Assembly: GCA_900556675.1 (NCBI GenBank)
Contig: USQE01000092.1
Span: forward strand, 1-5,467
Source of the DNA: an uncultured Collinsella sp.
GTDB lineage: Bacteria; Actinomycetota; Coriobacteriia; Coriobacteriales; Coriobacteriaceae
Reading direction: 5' to 3'
DNA length: 5,467 bases
In this document: positions 4,642 to 5,467 of the stretch, piece by piece
Numbering within the stretch: the stretch's first letter is position 1
Layout of the letters: every line of letters starts with the position of its first letter
Notes under the pieces: model-generated
The model's input: only the letters and a program-made list of their open reading frames with translations
Told to the model about the DNA's origin: nothing
The model's database searches: none
Position numbers and translations under genes: made by a program

Positions 4642-5467
4642 TTACATTCCGTAACACTCGGCCGCTTTGGCCTTAAGCGCATTGACTGACTCTTCGTAGC
4701 CCTCTGCCTTGACCTCCATTTGCCTGGAGACGGCATCAAGATACGGGTGCACGTCCCATGACTTCAGACGCTCGGCTATCATGGCCGCAATCGTCTGGAA
4801 GAACACAAGATTGGGAATTGCGCTAAGCAGCGGAGCCACCTGAGGCACCGCAACCTCGTGAGCCCTACCCTTGGGATGGGCCGTGAGCAGCACCGTTTTT
4901 GTCGTAACGTTCGATAGCGCATCAGCGATATTCGCAAGACGCTCCGACCCCTGCGGATCGTCGACGATAAACACCAGATAGCCCGGAACGATCTGCATCT
5001 CGGGACCGTGGACGAACTCCTCGCCTTCGTGATGCATGGCAGGAATCTTGATGGTCTCGCTCAGCTTGAGGGCCGCCTCTTCGGCAACGCCATAGTTGGG
5101 GCCGTTGCCGACGACCATGGCGGGCGTGTGCTCAGAAAGCTCGAGCATGTGGTCTTGGACATATGCCTCGGCGGTCTTGCACATCACGGCATTGGCATGG
5201 ATAGCCTCGCGCAGGTCGTCAAGACGCTGGGCAACGCCCTTGGCGTCAATCGTTCCGCGCGCCTGACCGCCGTAAATACCAAAGAGCACCAGGTACTCAA
5301 CGAGAACCTCAACGCCCAGAGTCACAAAGTCCACCGACTCGACGCCCACACCGTAGTCAAGAACGATGTCAGCGTGTTCCTTGATGGGTGCCTCGACGTT
5401 TGCCGTGAGCGCAACTGCAGCCATATCGTGTGCGCGCATGTAATCGAGCGCCGCAATCGTATTGGTC
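4642..5467 (-). CDS. Two-SIS-domain sugar-phosphate isomerase/deglycase-like protein, N-terminus cut by window edge
   Basis: The frame is open to the right edge and gives 274 residues of the C-terminal part, beginning TNTIAALDYMRAHDM. That start looks like the loop and helix after the Ser/Thr-rich phosphate loop of the first SIS domain. The second SIS domain starts near 5150 (PAMVVGNGPNYGVAEEAALKL). Its ETIKIPAMHHEGEEFVHGPEM block carries a Glu (codon at 5058-5056) and a His (codon at 5010-5008) 16 residues apart, like the GlmS isomerase and FrlB-type deglycases. It is diverged from the next gene, so the two are probably different activities rather than a recent duplication. By analogy with the paired deglycases GfrE and GfrF, it may act on a second glycated substrate such as a glucosamine-type (Heyns) conjugate. 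An AgaS-like ketose/aldose isomerase is an alternative. An internal ATG at 5439 is not the real start. The next gene follows after 60 bases. Confidence 0.75.
   Translation of the reverse strand, partial: TNTIAALDYMRAHDMAAVALTANVEAPIKEHADIVLDYGVGVESVDFVTLGVEVLVEYLVLFGIYGGQARGTIDAKGVAQRLDDLREAIHANAVMCKTAEAYVQDHMLELSEHTPAMVVGNGPNYGVAEEAALKLSETIKIPAMHHEGEEFVHGPEMQIVPGYLVFIVDDPQGSERLANIADALSNVTTKTVLLTAHPKGRAHEVAVPQVAPLLSAIPNLVFFQTIAAMIAERLKSWDVHPYLDAVSRQMEVKAEGYEESVNALKAKAAECYGM

Noticed and set aside
3514..4689. Long open frame (391 codons) on the plus strand, antisense to the FrlB-like gene
   Set aside because: Its composition (rich in Leu, Gly, Val, His, Glu and Ala, with low-complexity stretches) is the mirror image of a strongly G/C-biased gene. 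The minus strand encodes a recognisable SIS enzyme with a good ribosome binding site.

Overview
The window looks like chromosomal DNA of a high-GC gut actinobacterium, most likely Collinsella or a close relative in the Coriobacteriia. This rests on the GC-rich third codon positions, the style of the IS3-family transposases, and gut-type sugar genes carried by a non-Proteobacterium. It is an inference from general resemblance, not a database match.

The left half (1 to about 2455) is a nest of broken and intact mobile DNA. It opens with about 30 codons that resemble the middle of a nitroreductase-family protein. These run in frame into a 5'-truncated IS3-family transposase (IS-A) that keeps its DDE catalytic core. 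The last codons of IS-A are interrupted by a second, apparently complete IS3-family element (IS-B, 1153-2407, minus strand). IS-B has imperfect 35-bp terminal inverted repeats that start TG and end CA, a 3-bp target duplication (GAT), overlapping orfA and orfB, and an A-AAA-AAT slippery site for making the fused OrfAB transposase. Removing IS-B and one GAT restores the end of the IS-A reading frame, which shows the order of insertion.

From about 2455 to 2609 there is no gene. The stretch holds two tandem 44-bp palindromic units that are related to each other, and a weak candidate terminator for the operon to the right.

The right half (2610-5467) is a leftward operon of three genes. They are a two-SIS-domain protein cut by the window edge, a second SIS protein closely resembling FrlB/FraB-type fructosamine-6-phosphate deglycases, and a TIM-barrel sugar isomerase/epimerase resembling FrlC. 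Both SIS proteins keep a Glu and a His 16 residues apart, as in GlmS and FrlB. Taken together the genes suggest catabolism of glycated amino acids (Amadori or Heyns products such as fructoselysine or glucoselysine). The deglycases would cleave the 6-phosphorylated conjugate to a hexose phosphate and a free amino acid, and the epimerase would feed in C3-epimeric substrate. Kinase, PTS or transporter genes would be expected upstream, beyond the right edge. The exact substrate cannot be read from this window.
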